Shown here one piece after another: positions 11,292 to 23,301 of a DNA stretch of 64,000 nt (its first letter is position 1; every line of letters begins with the position of its first letter). The notes beneath the pieces are model-generated. The model made no database searches and was not told where the DNA came from. It saw only the letters and a program-made list of their open reading frames with translations. A program made the position numbers and the translations under genes. Source of the stretch: Alopecurus myosuroides (taxonomy: Eukaryota; Streptophyta; Magnoliopsida; Poales; Poaceae); NCBI GenBank assembly GCA_028641055.1, contig CM054062.1, positions 272,695,092 to 272,759,091 on the forward strand, written 5' to 3'.

Positions 11292-11305
11292 TGGCGCCGG
11301 GGAGG
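11292..11305 (+). other. G2 primer-binding site (tRNA-Asp type) with internal deletion
   Basis: The sequence TGGCGCCGGGGAGG lies 9 bp after the LTR. The intact site TGGCGCCGTTGCCGGGGA, complementary to the 3' end of plant tRNA-Asp, is seen on the minus strand in G3 at 54238-54255. The G2 version lacks six bases between two GCCG repeats, which suggests slippage or a microhomology deletion. Priming from this copy would be impaired. Confidence 0.7.
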
Positions 11306-11465
11306 AAGAATTCTTCTGGCAAGGGGAGTCTCTCACTCTCAACTTCTTTATTTTGTTTATTGTCTTGTTTTTATTTTTGTCATGTTTTTCTTCTCTATAT
11401 TAAAAACACAAAAAATTAGTTTACTTCATAGCTGTTATTTACTTTCTTGCTATTATTCTGCTAAA

Positions 11466-12553
11466 ATGAGTTCCTCCGAGAAGACTAAGTTGTGTGAATT
11501 CACTAGCACAAACAACAATGATTTTATTTGTACACCTATTGCTCCACCTGCTCCTACTGCTGCTTTCTATGAGATTAAACCTGCTTTATTAAATCTTGTT
11601 ATGAAAGAGCAATTTTCTTGTATTAGTACTAATGATGATGTTGCCCACCTTAATAATTTTGTTCAAATATGTGAATTGCAAAAATATAAAGATGTGGATG
11701 GAGATATTATTAAACTGAAATTATTTCCTTTCTCTTTGAGAGGAAGATCTAAAGAATGGTTGCTATCTTTGCCTAGAAATAGTATTGATTCATGGACTAT
11801 GTGTAAAGATTCTTTCATTGGAAAGTATTATCCTCCTGCTAAGATTATATCCCTGAGAAGTGACATAATGAATTTTAAACAATTTGATAATGAACATGTT
11901 GCTAAAGCTTGGGAAAGAATGAAAACTATGGTGAAGACTTGTCGCACTCATGGACTGACTACTTGGATGATTATACAAAACTTTTATGCAGGACTGAATT
12001 TCTCCTTAAGGAACCTATTGGATTCAGTTGCTGGAGGTACCTTTATGTCCATAACTTTGGGCAATGCAACAAAGCTTCTTATGATATGATGATAAATTAT
12101 TCAGAGTGGCACACTGAGAGAGCTCCGCAAGGTAAGAAGGTAAATTCTGTTGAGGAAACCTCCTCTTTGAGTGAAAGGCTTGATGCTATTATGTCTATGC
12201 TTGTTAATGGTAAAGCTCAAGTTGATCCAAATAATGTTCCTTTAGCCTCTTTGGTTGCTCAAGAAGAGCATGTTGATGTAAACTTTATTAGAAATAATAA
12301 TTTTAACAACAATGCTTATAGAAATAATTTTGGTTGAAAGAATTATAAGCCCTATCCTCCTAATAATGGTTCTGGTAATTCTTATGGCAATTCCTAAAAT
12401 AATAATAAAATCTCTACCTCTGATCTTGAAAACATGCTTAAAGAATTTATTAGCACACAAACTGCTTTTAATAAATCTGGTGAGGAAAAGCTTAGTAAAA
12501 TATATGTTCTTGCCTCTAAAGTAGATAGCCTTGCTATTGATGTTGTTTTCTAA
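11466..12553 (+). pseudogene. G2 gag-like gene, frameshifted
   Basis: The start ATG at 11466 gives MSSSEKTKL, then PPAPTAAFYEIKPALLNLV and the Retrotrans_gag core with LFPFSLRGRSKEWLLSLP, GKYYPPAK and AWERMK. This frame ends at about 12089, and the continuing similarity (INYSEWHTERAP, SLSERLDAIMSML) lies in another frame to 12337. A one-base loss near 12081 is the likely cause. The Asn-rich C-terminal part has stops at about 12335 and 12396 before the frame ends near 12551. The product would be the structural capsid protein. The original length would be roughly 360 residues, ordinary for this group. Confidence 0.8.
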
Positions 12554-12564
12554 AACTAAAGGTT

Positions 12565-13551
12565 TTGCCACATGATGTTAAAGAAAGTAAAACTTTGGAT
12601 GCCATCCAAGTTCAAATTGATAATAATGTTAGGTTCATGGCTAAATTACGTGCTAGGTCGGAAAGAGAAGATGAATTGGCTAGAAAGAATAATATTGCTA
12701 GAGTTTGCACTATCACAACCACTAGTAAAACTGAAGCTCCAAGTTCTAGTATACCTCCTACTATCAATGGTAAAGTAGTTGGTGTTAATAAAGTCCCTAC
12801 TCCTTCTGTGAAACATGCTAAATTGCCTCAAACTGCTGAAATTGCTTCTGATAAAAGTGTTGAAATTTTTAGAGATGTGGGAGATAATGGTCCCATTACT
12901 TTTGATGATAATAATATTGATTCTGATGATTGCAATATCTCTGAAGTTATTAAGTTCCTACAAAAGCTTGCTAGAAGTCCCAATGCTAGTGCCATGAATA
13001 TGGCCTTTACTAAACATATTACCAATGCTCTCATGAAAGTTAGGGAAGAAAAGCTGAAACTTGAGACATCTATCCCTAGAAAATTAGATGATGGTTGGGA
13101 GCCTATCATTAAGATAAAAGTAAATGATTTTGATTGCAATTCTTTGTGTGATCTTGGTGCTAGTATCTCTGTTATGCCTCAAAAGGTTTATGATATGCTT
13201 GATCTACCACCGTTGGAACACTGTTATTTGGATGTTCATCTTGCTAATAATGCTAAGAAGAAAACTCTTGGTAGAATTGATGATGTTCTTATTATGGTTA
13301 AAAATAATCTTTCCCGTGTTTATTTTGTTGTTATGAACATTTAATGCAATGCTTCTTGTCCTATTGTTTTGGGAAGACCTTTTCTTAGAACTGTTGGTGC
13401 TATAATTGATATGAAAGAGGGGAGTATTAAATATCAATTCCCCCTGAAGAAAGGTTTGGAACACTTTCCTAGAAAGAAGATGAAGCTACCTTTTGACTCT
13501 ATTATTAGAGCAAGATATGATGTTCATGCTTCTTCATTTAAAAATACTTGA
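12565..13551 (+). pseudogene. G2 aspartic-protease-like frame, one in-frame stop
   Basis: A long frame carries LCDLGASISVMPQKVYDML near residues 190-210. This is the retropepsin active-site region in the D-L-G-A form used by this plant Gypsy group. After the TAA at 13342-13344 the same frame continues with CPIVLGRPFLRTVGAIIDM, the second conserved protease block (I-L-G-R). It ends at 13551 with no reverse transcriptase. The upstream half (residues 1-150) is a charged linker with coiled-coil-like character. One nonsense codon separates the two protease halves. Confidence 0.75.
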
Positions 13552-16220
13552 GTTTCCCTTTTATGCCCAGCTGAAAGAGGTAATAAAAAAAGCGCTACCG
13601 GGAGACAGCCCGTTTTATTTTGCCGTTTTCAACCCGTTTTCTTCCGTTTTCCTTGGTGTGATTTGAACCTAGCTGTTGTCTATTCCTTAGCAACCCCGCT
13701 GTATCTTTTCTCTTGTGTTTTTGTTGAGCCAAGTAAACCCTCTAGTGGAAAGTTGAGGATATATTTCGGATTTCTGCGCACGAAACAGATTTCTGCTGTC
13801 CACTGTTTATTCCGTAAAAAATCATAGAAAATTCAAAATGACCTAAGTTTGTTTGTGCGTAATCCTGAGCTATATATGCAACTTTTCTTAGTTGACCACT
13901 TTTTGATTTGAGCAACGGAACATTTTTCAAAAAAAATCGATATTTACCTGCTGTTCTGTTTTGACAAATTTCTGCCATTTATTGCATTTGCATCTTAATA
14001 TCTTTCTTTTGGTGATCTTTTGAGAAGAAAGAGTTTTAAAAGAAGTTTTGACAGTAGCTAATGTGGTTTTGAGTTTAGGCTTGTGTTGAAACTGGACCAT
14101 GTGAATTTATTATTTCGATTGCACTAACGTTGCTAATGAAGATTGTGAGAATTTTGGTGTGAAGGAAGTTTTCAAGGGTCACGAGAAGAGGATGATATGA
14201 TGTGATGAAGAAGAGTGAAAAGCCTAAGCTTGGGGATTCCCCAGTGGTACATCCCAGCAAATTCCAAGAAGACTCAAGCATCTAAGCTTGGGGATGCCCA
14301 AGGCATCCCCTTCTTCATCAACAAATTATCAGGTCACTTCTAGTGAAACTATATTTTTATTCGATCACATCTTATGTGCTTTACTTGGAGCGTCTTTTAT
14401 TTTTGTTTTCAGTTTGTTTTTGTTTTTGGTTTCAGTTTGTTTTTACCTTTCAATAATCTTGGTTGGACCCCAGCATTCTTTTATTGGAGAATGACATGCT
14501 CCGATTTTTCATGAGAATACTTTGTATTCTTAATCTCTGTCTAGCTGCTGCATTTATTTAGCTCCTATTTTGCATGCATCTCTTATTAGAGATGGTAGTT
14601 TTACTAGTGTTATGTGAGTACTCTCATTTTTTCTTGCTGTATCATAAAGATTATTTTTGTTAAAGCATGTTTTGTATGGTGCTTGTTGGGAGAAGAAAAC
14701 TGTTGCTTGAAGTAGAATTTATAACAGTGCTAGTAGAAGCTTGTATAGACTGTGGCTAGAACTTTTTCATGCCATGCTAAATGTTATTTTAGATTTAAAT
14801 CCTTTTGGTTATTGAGTAGCATGAATAGCCTCAAATAGCTGAGAGTGTTTAATATGTCTTGAAAGATTCATGAGTTGTTCTTGTCATAGTAAAGCATCAA
14901 TGTATGGTATTCTCTTTCGAATGTTTTATTCGGTTGACTTGGCGCATGCGCACACCATGTTTATGACTACAAAACAGTCACTAATAGCCTCCATGAACAC
15001 TTAGTTTTTGAACTTGTTATACTGCTTATGTTTTAATTAATGATGCCTATGTCGCTATGCCTGATTATGGCTCTTATGCTCTCTTGATTTGTCGCTCCCA
15101 GTCTTTTGCTAGCCTCCACCTCTACTGAGTATGAGCTCTACTCGTGCATCCAAACTCCCTTAAAACAAAGTTTTTCCCATTGTGTCCACCATACCTACCT
15201 ACATGTGGTATTTAAGTGCCACTCCAAGTAAATTGCTCATGTGTTACCTTTAAAACCTTCAAAAATTATTCCTGTTTTGTGTTCTTGTTTTTGCTCACGA
15301 GGACGTCAATAGAGAATATTTATCTCACTTGTTGATTGGATTTCACACCCTGGACTAGTGGCTTCATCCGCTTATCCAAATGATAGAAGAGCTGGCAGCG
15401 GGGTGCCCAGCCCCAAATTAATACACACAAAATATCTTCACTATTTTGCCCCTGATTTATAAGTCAAAGCATAATTGTGTAAACAAAAGAGAAAAAGGGA
15501 TGACCTTCTACACCAGTTGCGTCCTTCACCATGGGAGCTGCTCTTGTGAATCCAGTTGGCTTGTGACGTACTGTATATTCTGTTTACCATTCGTTGACAT
15601 TAGCATACATCTCCCAAAATATAGACACTCAGTGTCAAACTTTTAATACCTTTGTTTAATAAAATAAAAGCTCTAGCACATGAGTGATCCCTGCTTCCCT
15701 CCGCGAAGGGCCTTTCTCTTACTTTTATGTTGAGTCTCCAGCTTCTAACTTTATGCACAGGTGAGAGAGCATTTTTGCCATTATGAGTTCTATGTGCATT
15801 TGTCACATAAACATCAATACTTACTTTATAATGTGATATTATTTGTTCTTAAATTATTTGCTCTAGTCTTCCTCATGAACTTTGAAGGTGTCCTGGCATT
15901 TATGTTTTGCCCCACTCTTAAGGACTAGCGAAATATCACTTTTCCATGCTTTCTCTATACCTGAAACAAATGTATACCTTTATTTGCATTATTATTCATG
16001 ATCCTTTATTTGAGATACTCTTCGTGATGCAAAGTAATTACTATGATTAATTATTAAAGTTCTATTTATCATGTTTCTGTTCGAAGTTCTATGATCTCAG
16101 CGTGCATATGCTTTTACATTAGATTGATCAAGTTTATGTTAGTAGCATGTCACCTAAGAAATTTTTGTGTTTTATCATTTACCTACTCGAGGACGAGTAG
16201 GAACTAAGCTTGGGGATGCT
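13552..16220 (+). other. G2 long 3' untranslated region and polypurine tract
   Basis: No credible gene lies in these 2.67 kb; the small ORFs are unsupported. Just after the protease frame is 'aaagcgctaccgggagacag', a block I recognise as commonly following the last ORF in related elements. The motif AAGCTTGGGGAT occurs near 14226, 14285 and 16206; the last copy, next to the 3' LTR, is the functional polypurine tract. A perfect 9-bp stem (GGGGATGCC, loop CAA, GGCATCCCC) lies at about 14292-14312. From 15083 on, the sequence parallels E1 1-1062. Confidence 0.7.
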
Positions 16221-17788
16221 TCATACGTCTCCAACGTATCTATAATTTCTGATGCTCCATGATCATATTATGTCAATTGCTACATGTTTTCTCCCTTATT
16301 TATAGCATTTTTATACGTTTTCCGGGACTAACCTATTAACAAGATGCCAAGTGCCAATTCCCTATTTTCTGCTGTTTTTGGTTTCAGAAAAGTTGTTATG
16401 GAAACATTCTCGGAATTGGACCCCACAAAGCCCGAAGTGCCTATTTTCCCCGGAAGCATCCATAAGACCGAAGGAGAGTCGAAGACGGGCACCAGGGGGC
16501 CACACCATAGGGTGGCGCGCCCCCTGGCCGCGCCAGCTATGGGTGTTGCCCCTGGAGATCCACCGCCTTTGCCCTTTCGCCTATTTATTCCCCCCGGATG
16601 GAAAACCCTAAGCACCTGATAAAAAATCCCCGAAAAGTTCCGCAACCGCCGTCACCGTCAACCCTAGATCGGGGGGGGGTTCTGAAGCTGTCTCCGGCAC
16701 CCTGTCGGAGAGGAAATCATCACCGGAGGCTTCTACATCACCATGCTTGCCTCCGAAGTGATGCATAAGTAGTTCATCCTTGGACTACGGGTTCGTAGCT
16801 GTTGCTAGATGGTTGTATTCTCCTCATATGCCTCCATGTTTAGATCTCGTGAGCTGCCTATCATGATCAAGATTGATCTTATGTAATTCTATATGTTGTG
16901 TTTGCTGGGATCCGATGAATACTGAAATTATGCCAAGTTGATTATAGTCTTTATTGCATATGATATTTGTGATCTTGCATGCTTTCCGTTGCTAGTGGTT
17001 GCTCTGGCCAAGTAGTTGCTAGTGACTCCAAGAGGGAGTATTTATGCTTGATAGTGTGTTCATGCCTGCCACCGCCTTGCTCGAGTGACAGAAACGTGAA
17101 GGGGGAGGATGTGCTATTGCCATTAGGGAGAAAACAGCGGTGAGAGTAACCGCGTGCATAATCATTGCTTACATTACACACTTTGTTTAATGCAGTTATC
17201 TGTTGCTTGCAACTTAATACCTAAGGGGGTACGGATAATAACCTGATGGTGGATTATTAGTCATAGATGGAGATGGATTTCGGTCTATGTATTTTATTGT
17301 AATGTCCGCACTAAATATCATAGTAGTCACGATGTTATAATGTGCACTACGGTGCAACCTCTATTTGTCAATTGCCCAGCTGTAATTTGTTCACCCAGCA
17401 TGTTATCTTTATGGAGAGACACCACTAGTGAACATATGAACCCCGGTCCATTTTCCACACTGTTAAGCAAACCACAAAAATTTTGCTCTCTTTACTTACT
17501 GCAAGCATACATCATTTTCCACACTATACGTCTAATCTTTGTTTATAGCAAGACCGGTGAGATTGACAACCTCACTGTACCGTTTGGACAAAGTATTTTG
17601 GTTGTGTTGTGTGCAGGTTACACGTTGTTGCTGACACCGGTGAGGCGCCATCACCACCGTCAGTGGCATCAACCTTCCCGATATCCTCTTCCTCCTACTG
17701 GATTGATAACCCTTGTTCTTAACTGAGGGAAATTCTTGCCACTTTCTCATCACACCCTTCTCTTGGGGTTACCAACACAAAGCAGTCA
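16221..17788 (+). repeat. G2 3' LTR
   Basis: The repeat starts TCATACGTCTCC directly after the polypurine tract (the usual TG is TC here, a point change) and ends AAGCAGTCA at 17788, for 1568 bp. It is collinear with the 5' LTR from about 16340. A TATA-like segment (gcctatttattccccc) is near 16580. Flanking text from 17789 is O1 pol. Confidence 0.82.
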
Positions 17789-18164
17789 AGCTGCAACTTA
17801 CGAGGCAGGTTCCCTTTGGGGACGGTTCCCAGCACATCGTTACTATTGGGGCACACCTCTCCTTCGGGCAGTATAAGACGCTCATGGAGTTCCTTTGGGA
17901 GAACGCCGACATCTTCACGTGGGAGCCTACGGACCTCCCAGGCATACCACGTACCATCATCGAGCATCACCTGGCCATAAGACCGGATGCGCAGCCTGTC
18001 CAGCAGAAAGCGCGCCAGCAGGCGCACGACCATCAAGATTTTATCGTGGAGCAAGTTCACAAGCTAAAGGGAGCAGAAGCTATCCAAGAGGTTCTTCACC
18101 TGACGTGGATCGCCAACCCGGTCATCGTCCCAAAGCCGAATGGATCCAAACGGTTGTGCATGGA
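17789..18164 (+). pseudogene. O1 pol fragment: start of a Gypsy reverse transcriptase
   Basis: The plus-strand frame reads FLWENADIFTWEPTDLPGIP, then IEHHLAIRPDAQPVQQKAR and NPVIVPKPNGSKRLCMD. These are the linker between protease and RT and the first RT strand of a Gypsy polyprotein. The base composition is GC-rich, unlike G2, so it belongs to a different element. It is cut at both ends: by the G2 3' LTR on the left and by the G3 LTR on the right, exactly after ATGGA (18160-18164). This scrap plus the LTR at 8755 define O1, assuming both belong to one element. Confidence 0.75.
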
Positions 18165-19672
18165 TGATGACCCACAAGTATAGGGGGTGTATCGTTGTAC
18201 TTTTGATAAATAAGAGTGTCGAAACCAGCGAGGAGCATAAGGTGTTGACAAGCAGGTTGGATAGAGGATTCACTGTAAACACTAGCAAACGGGTTTTTGG
18301 AGGTTTTTGGTATAGCAGATAAATAAAGTGAGAGTAAATAAAGTGCAGTAAATAATATTGCAGTGAGTGGCCCAATCCTTTTTAGAGCAAAGGACAAACC
18401 GGTTGTTCTACTTATGATTACCAAACGTTCTCGAGGACACATGGGATTTTCGTCAAGTGCTTTCGCTTCATTACGGTTGATTAATATTTATTGGCTCGTG
18501 AAGTGTTGTGTGGGTGAACCTATGCTAATACACCACCCAACTAGGAGTAACACATACCTGTGATTATACCCCTCGTAATCATCCGCAAATACAAGAAAGT
18601 AATTAAGATAAATCTAACCACAACATTAAAACTCCGGGATCCTACACTCCCTCGTGCATTGGTTTCCTAACGGGGGTTTAGGTTTCTCTCACTCCGGCAA
18701 CCCCACAATTAGTAGCCAAATACACAATGCATCCTCCTAGGCCCATAAAGGTGAAGTATCATGTAGTCGACGTTCAGATGACACCACTAGAAGAATATCA
18801 CCACAACTTAAATACCAAACCACGAGATATTACTTCAACATAACTTCACTACTAACATCATGACTTCTCCCATGTCCTCAAGAACTTAACGAACTACTCA
18901 CAAGACATCATATGGATCATAATCAGAGGTGATATAATTGATAATAACAATTAGGTCATAAAGTGTAAACACCGATAAATCTCACAAGCATCAACTACTA
19001 ACAGCTAATCCACACCGGGAGAGAGATCTAGTGAAGAGCAACGATAAAGAACCCTAATTGTTACATCGGGATGAAGGTGGGTGATGAGGGTGATGGTGCT
19101 GGTGGTGATGATGATGACGGTGACGATCTTGATGATGCCCGGAGCGATGATGGTGACGATGGAGATGATTTTCCCTCTCCGGAGAGGAATTTCCCCGGCA
19201 GATTTCTCCCTGCCAGAGAGCATTTCCCTCTCTGATGTTTTCCGCCCCGAGGAGGCGGCCGAATAATTCATCGATGATGTTCTGGGGCCTAGGGTTCCCT
19301 GGGGGTCAAGTACACGAAAGGGGGCCCCCAGGAGAGGGCCGGGGGGGCACACCACCTCCTGCCGCGACCAGAGAGGGGGGGGCGCCGCCTGGTGGTGTGG
19401 GCCCCAGGTGGCCCCCCTCCCAGAGCTTTTCTCTCTCGGGTGGCTTCCGCCCCGAGGCGGCGGCAGAATAATTCTTCGATGATGGTATGAGGCTTAGGGT
19501 TCCCTGGTGTGAAGTAAGCCAAAAATATCCACCAGAGGTGGGCCAGGGTGGCCACACCACGTGGCGGCACGTCCAAGGGGGGCGCCACCCCATGGTGTGG
19601 GCCCCTGGTGGCCCCCTCCGTCTCTCCTCTTGGCTGGCTCCCTCTTCTGAACTTCTAAGATACCTCCAGTGT
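18165..19672 (-). repeat. G3 3' LTR, first part (distal end)
   Basis: The segment starts TGATGACCCACAAGTATAG, the reverse complement of the LTR 3' end, and matches the G3 5' LTR at 54267-54617 closely. It shares 'gagtgtcgaaacca', 'gttggatagaggattcactg' and 'gtggcccaatcctttt'. It continues to 19672, where T1 interrupts it. The remaining 204 bp follow at 30676-30879. A ~206-bp internal tandem duplication lies at 19239-19650. Confidence 0.85.
19239..19650. repeat. ~206-bp tandem duplication inside the G3 3' LTR
   Basis: Two imperfect copies, about 19239-19444 and 19445-19650, each begin 'ttccgccccgagg' and continue 'gaataattc', 'cgatgatg' and 'tagggttccctgg'. GC-rich text with inverted 'ggtggtgtgggcccc' motifs follows in both. 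The corresponding part of the 5' LTR is not in the window, so I cannot say whether the duplication is specific to this LTR. Confidence 0.65.
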
Positions 19673-22600
19673 TGTAACATCCCAATTTTGCTACCAAAGT
19701 GTTGTGGTGTTGAGTTCATATCATACATGCATGAAAACAAAAGTTTAACTCGTGTTTGAAATAATTTAAATTGCGAATTTAAATGGTTTTAGAAAATCTC
19801 ACAAAAAGTACTTAAAAGGGGTTCCAAAATTTTGTTCCGAAAAGTATTTCAATTTCACCAAAGCAATACATGGTATTGTTGGAAATTTTATAAGCTTTCC
19901 AAAAAGTATTTTTGCTAATTTTTCTGTTTGCAAAAAGGTCCCCAAAACTTCTGTTTCTGTCGTGTTTTAAAATAGAAAAGAACCTTTACGTAGTTTCCGA
20001 AAACTTCAGGGGGTTTTCATAAAATGGGCCTTTTGTCTCTTCTACCTCCGGCCAGAAGGACGGAAGCCTGCCGACGGCGCCCTCGCCACGTCCTGCTCCG
20101 ACTCGCACGGATAAGAAGCCGAGGAGGGTGCCGTGCCCCTCCTCTTCTCCTCCTGCTCACGTACCCCCCCTCCATCTCTGTATCTTCCCGGAGAGCGACC
20201 TAACCCTAACCGAAACCATGCCGCCGGCCGCCGCACGAATCGCCAACGCCTCCGGCAACCCCGCATGGAATTGAAGCTCCAGGGAGCTCCGCCGTGCCTC
20301 CCTCGAGCTCCTTGCTCACTCTCGCGAGCCGGGACGACTTAAAACCGGCGAATCGGGTCTTCTTCTTCGCGGCCGGCCGAGCCCCTCCGCGCCCGATTCA
20401 CCGCCGTTTGGCCTCCGATCGCGTCACCGACGATGCCAACGAACTCACGGTGAGCGTGCGAACCTCTAGGTAGTCCCAGCTCCCTCCATCTCCCTCTGTA
20501 ACACCGACGACGTCGGTTGCCGCCCCGTCGGCCGCAGAAGCTCGTCGTCGGCGACCTTCCGGCGACCGTTTGCAAGCGGCGCGGCTACTCACAGGTAGCA
20601 CACGCCCGCGCGCGTCGAACGCGCCCTCCCGCGCGGTCCGGCGAGCTCCGAGTCGCCGCCGGCGTGCAGTACAGAGCCGTTCCGGCCAGTTGCTGACGCC
20701 TGCGTGATGTCATGCTGACATCACGTGGGGCCCCCTCGTCAGTGACTTTTTCTTCTAAAGAAAAATAACAGAAATAATCTAATGACACGTGGGCCCTGTT
20801 TTATAATTACAGAAAATGATTTAAAATTGTAAAATCAATATCTTCCAAAATATAATTCAGAAAAATATAATGAAAATATGGGAGTGATCAGAAAAATAAG
20901 ATCTACATGAATATGTCACTTTCATAAATGTTTGACAAAGTTGAATTTTGGCCATTATTTAATGCTGTTTAATCATTTAAAAATAGAAAAATAAGTTTTT
21001 ATTCACTAAAATTAGAAAAATAAAAGTTATATACCAAATTTCTCAAAATGACATATGCAACCTGTTTATGATGTTTTCAAACCCATTTGAGCAACTAAAA
21101 TGGTACTCATGTTCATAATCGCCCGAAACCCCCTCCGGGGTCTATTTCGGGCTAATTCCAGAAAAACTGCATAATTGTCATACGAACCCTAGCAACCCAT
21201 CGAACATGTCTAGGCCTTTATTTCAATGCATTAATTTGCTCATGCATACATGTTGTGCATTGCATCGATGCCATGGTTGATTGTTCTCCTTTTCGGTGTT
21301 GTTTCCCCCTCGGTAGAACGTGACTCCGAAGAGAAGGCTAGCAGTCCAATGGCGAATACTTGATCCTAACCGACAAGTCAAGCACTTATTCCTGAAGACT
21401 TTATCTGGTTTTCTTATAACCAAGGCAAGCATAACCTCTTATCTGCTCATATATGATTTCAAAGTGATTTGAATCTCGTACTTTGCATTCGGTTCCAAAC
21501 TATTTGATGTCAGTAGATAGAATTCTCCTATATACTGCATAACCTAGATATCCTGATCCACTTCACCTAGCAGCTATAGGTTTGTTTGTGCGCGCTTCGC
21601 TAAACCTTGTGAGTCTTGCTTAGCCATGCCTAGTTGATGAATCTGGTCAATGCGTGAATCTTCTAAGTCGGGTGTTTATGGTTTGAATTATCTTTGATAA
21701 CTTGACTAATCACGGCATGGATGTGAGGCCACAATGGGTTGTGGCGTTTTGTCCTGTTCATGCCCCTAGGAGCGAGTTCTCGCCTTCGAGCCAAGACTGA
21801 GCGTACAGCCACACGTGGGCCGATGAACCCCGCCCGGCTGACTAACTTGTTTAACCTTATCCATGAGCCACGTAGTTTGAGCTTTCCATCTGCGTGTGAG
21901 TCGGAAAATGTTTTGGAGAAAACTAGGTCGTGACCGGGACAAGTGATGGACGTACACGGATCTTGTTCCCGACTCACAGAACAGGTGCCGTCAGGAGGTG
22001 GCCAACTCCCTGTTGACGGGGTGGCCCTGTTTGGGTTGACTCATGGATATGGTTCGACAAGGTAAAGGCCGGGAATCGACCACCCTCTGCCGGCACTTCC
22101 CGGACTAGTGCCAACCCGGTGGCACTAAGAGTCGGTTGGTACGTGTGGGTAAAGTTGTACACCCCTGCAGGGTTAAATCTTTTCGGAAAGCCGTGTCTGC
22201 GGTTAAAGACGACTTGGTGACGGATTCTGTGATCATAGATAACTTAAACGGAATGACTAAAACTTGCTGATAACGATTGAAGGATGCCTCCTCGGAGATG
22301 CCGAGAGGGGTTACCTTGTAGCATGAGGTAGTGTGGAACAACTGGAGGAGGTGATCTTTGAAGCACGAGGTGCTGAAATGTTTTGGTGGATTATAAGATG
22401 ATGATATCAGTAGTTGAGTAGCTTTCTCATCTGTTTTCAAAATACTCCATGAAACGTGCTATTCCTTCCTCAACTTGCAAAACAAAGATTGCTTTACGCA
22501 AATCAGCCTTCATGAAACCCTTTTCGAAATAGCAGATATATAATAGGTTAACTAAGTCTTGTTGAGTACCTCCCGTACTCAGGTTTGCTTAATTTTGGTT

Positions 22601-23284
22601 CAGGAGAAGATCTCACATCGGTGGTGTTTCAACGTGGACATCGACGAGTAGTTCGGGGTTCCCAGGTAGCAGCCTGGAATCTATGGGCTGGGACGTCGCC
22701 TTATGTTGCGGCCTCTTAGGCCTTTTCGGTTCTTGTTGATTAGCAACATAATTTGCCTTCCGTTGTCTGATGTAATGTTGGGTCGTGTGACCTCTGCTTG
22801 TAAGCTATACTCTAGTAACACCTGTTTAATACAGCTTCATGTTTAGAGTACTGCTTTGATCGGTTGTTGGTTTCGAGCTCATTGTTATACAGTTTTGGCT
22901 ATGCCTGCATAGTTGTCGCAGTCGAGGGGTTGTGGAGCCGATGATCCATGTCCGAGCCCGCCTGTCGATTTGATCGGCCTGGGGCGAGGTAACCCCAGTA
23001 ACCCTCGATTGTTGTTGGACTTTCTGGACACATAGCATCTCTGTATAGCTTTGGTCCCGTTTCCTTCAGTTTTCATTCGATTCGTGGACGCTTTGATATG
23101 CATAGTTGGTTATGACTAGTATGGATACAAGGAGTAGTAGACTGGGGATCCGGACTACGTGCCGATGAATCGAGTCTGCCTGCCGTTGTTTGTTGCGGCC
23201 GGGGCTGGTAACCCTGAAGCCCTTGTGAGTCCATGGTTAGGAGCACATAACAGTATGTATATCTCTGGGTCCGGGGGTCTGACA
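19673..23284 (+). repeat. T1 5' LTR
   Basis: The repeat starts TGTAACATCCCAATTTTG and ends GGGTCTGACA, 3612 bp. Its first kilobase includes GC-rich text (about 20040-20700), where overlapping frames on both strands are composition effects. A short splice-like segment (after TAG at 21314-21316, ending at GCAAGC 21425) and a hairpin (21121-21152) lie in its middle. Confidence 0.93.
21121..21152. repeat. Nested hairpin in the T1 LTR (second copy at 28507-28538)
   Basis: The outer arms are GCCCGAAA (21121-21128) and TTTCGGGC (21145-21152). Inside them CCCC and GGGG pair around CTCC. Both LTR copies keep it unchanged. It could be an RNA stem in the LTR transcript; no function is known to me. Confidence 0.6.
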
Positions 23285-23289
23285 AGTCA

Positions 23290-23301
23290 TGGTATCAGAG
23301 C
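23290..23301 (+). other. T1 primer-binding site (initiator tRNA-Met type)
   Basis: TGGTATCAGAGC begins 5 bp after the LTR end. It is complementary to the 3' end of plant initiator tRNA-Met, the common primer of this group. Confidence 0.9.

Larger units (their letters stand above)
9833..17788 (+). mobile_element. G2: Gypsy-type element carrying gag and protease but no RT or integrase
   Basis: The order is truncated 5' LTR (9833-11282), tRNA-Asp-type primer site, gag remnant, protease-like frame, a 2.67-kb non-coding tract, polypurine tract and 3' LTR (16221-17788). The protease frame runs straight into conserved 3' untranslated sequence, so reverse transcriptase, RNase H and integrase are absent and not merely decayed. 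The element therefore looks structurally non-autonomous, probably dependent on a relative such as G3. It lies within O1 pol: O1 text resumes at 17789. The 5' target duplication is lost with the LTR end. Confidence 0.8.

Noticed and set aside
12242..12571. Minus-strand frame opposite the G2 gag
   Set aside because: It is a shadow of the AT-rich, Asn-coding gag region.
20042..20788. Several overlapping open frames on both strands in GC-rich DNA, repeated at 27404-28174
   Set aside because: They lie inside the T1 LTR, occur in both LTR copies, overlap on opposite strands and show no domain. High GC content suppresses stops.
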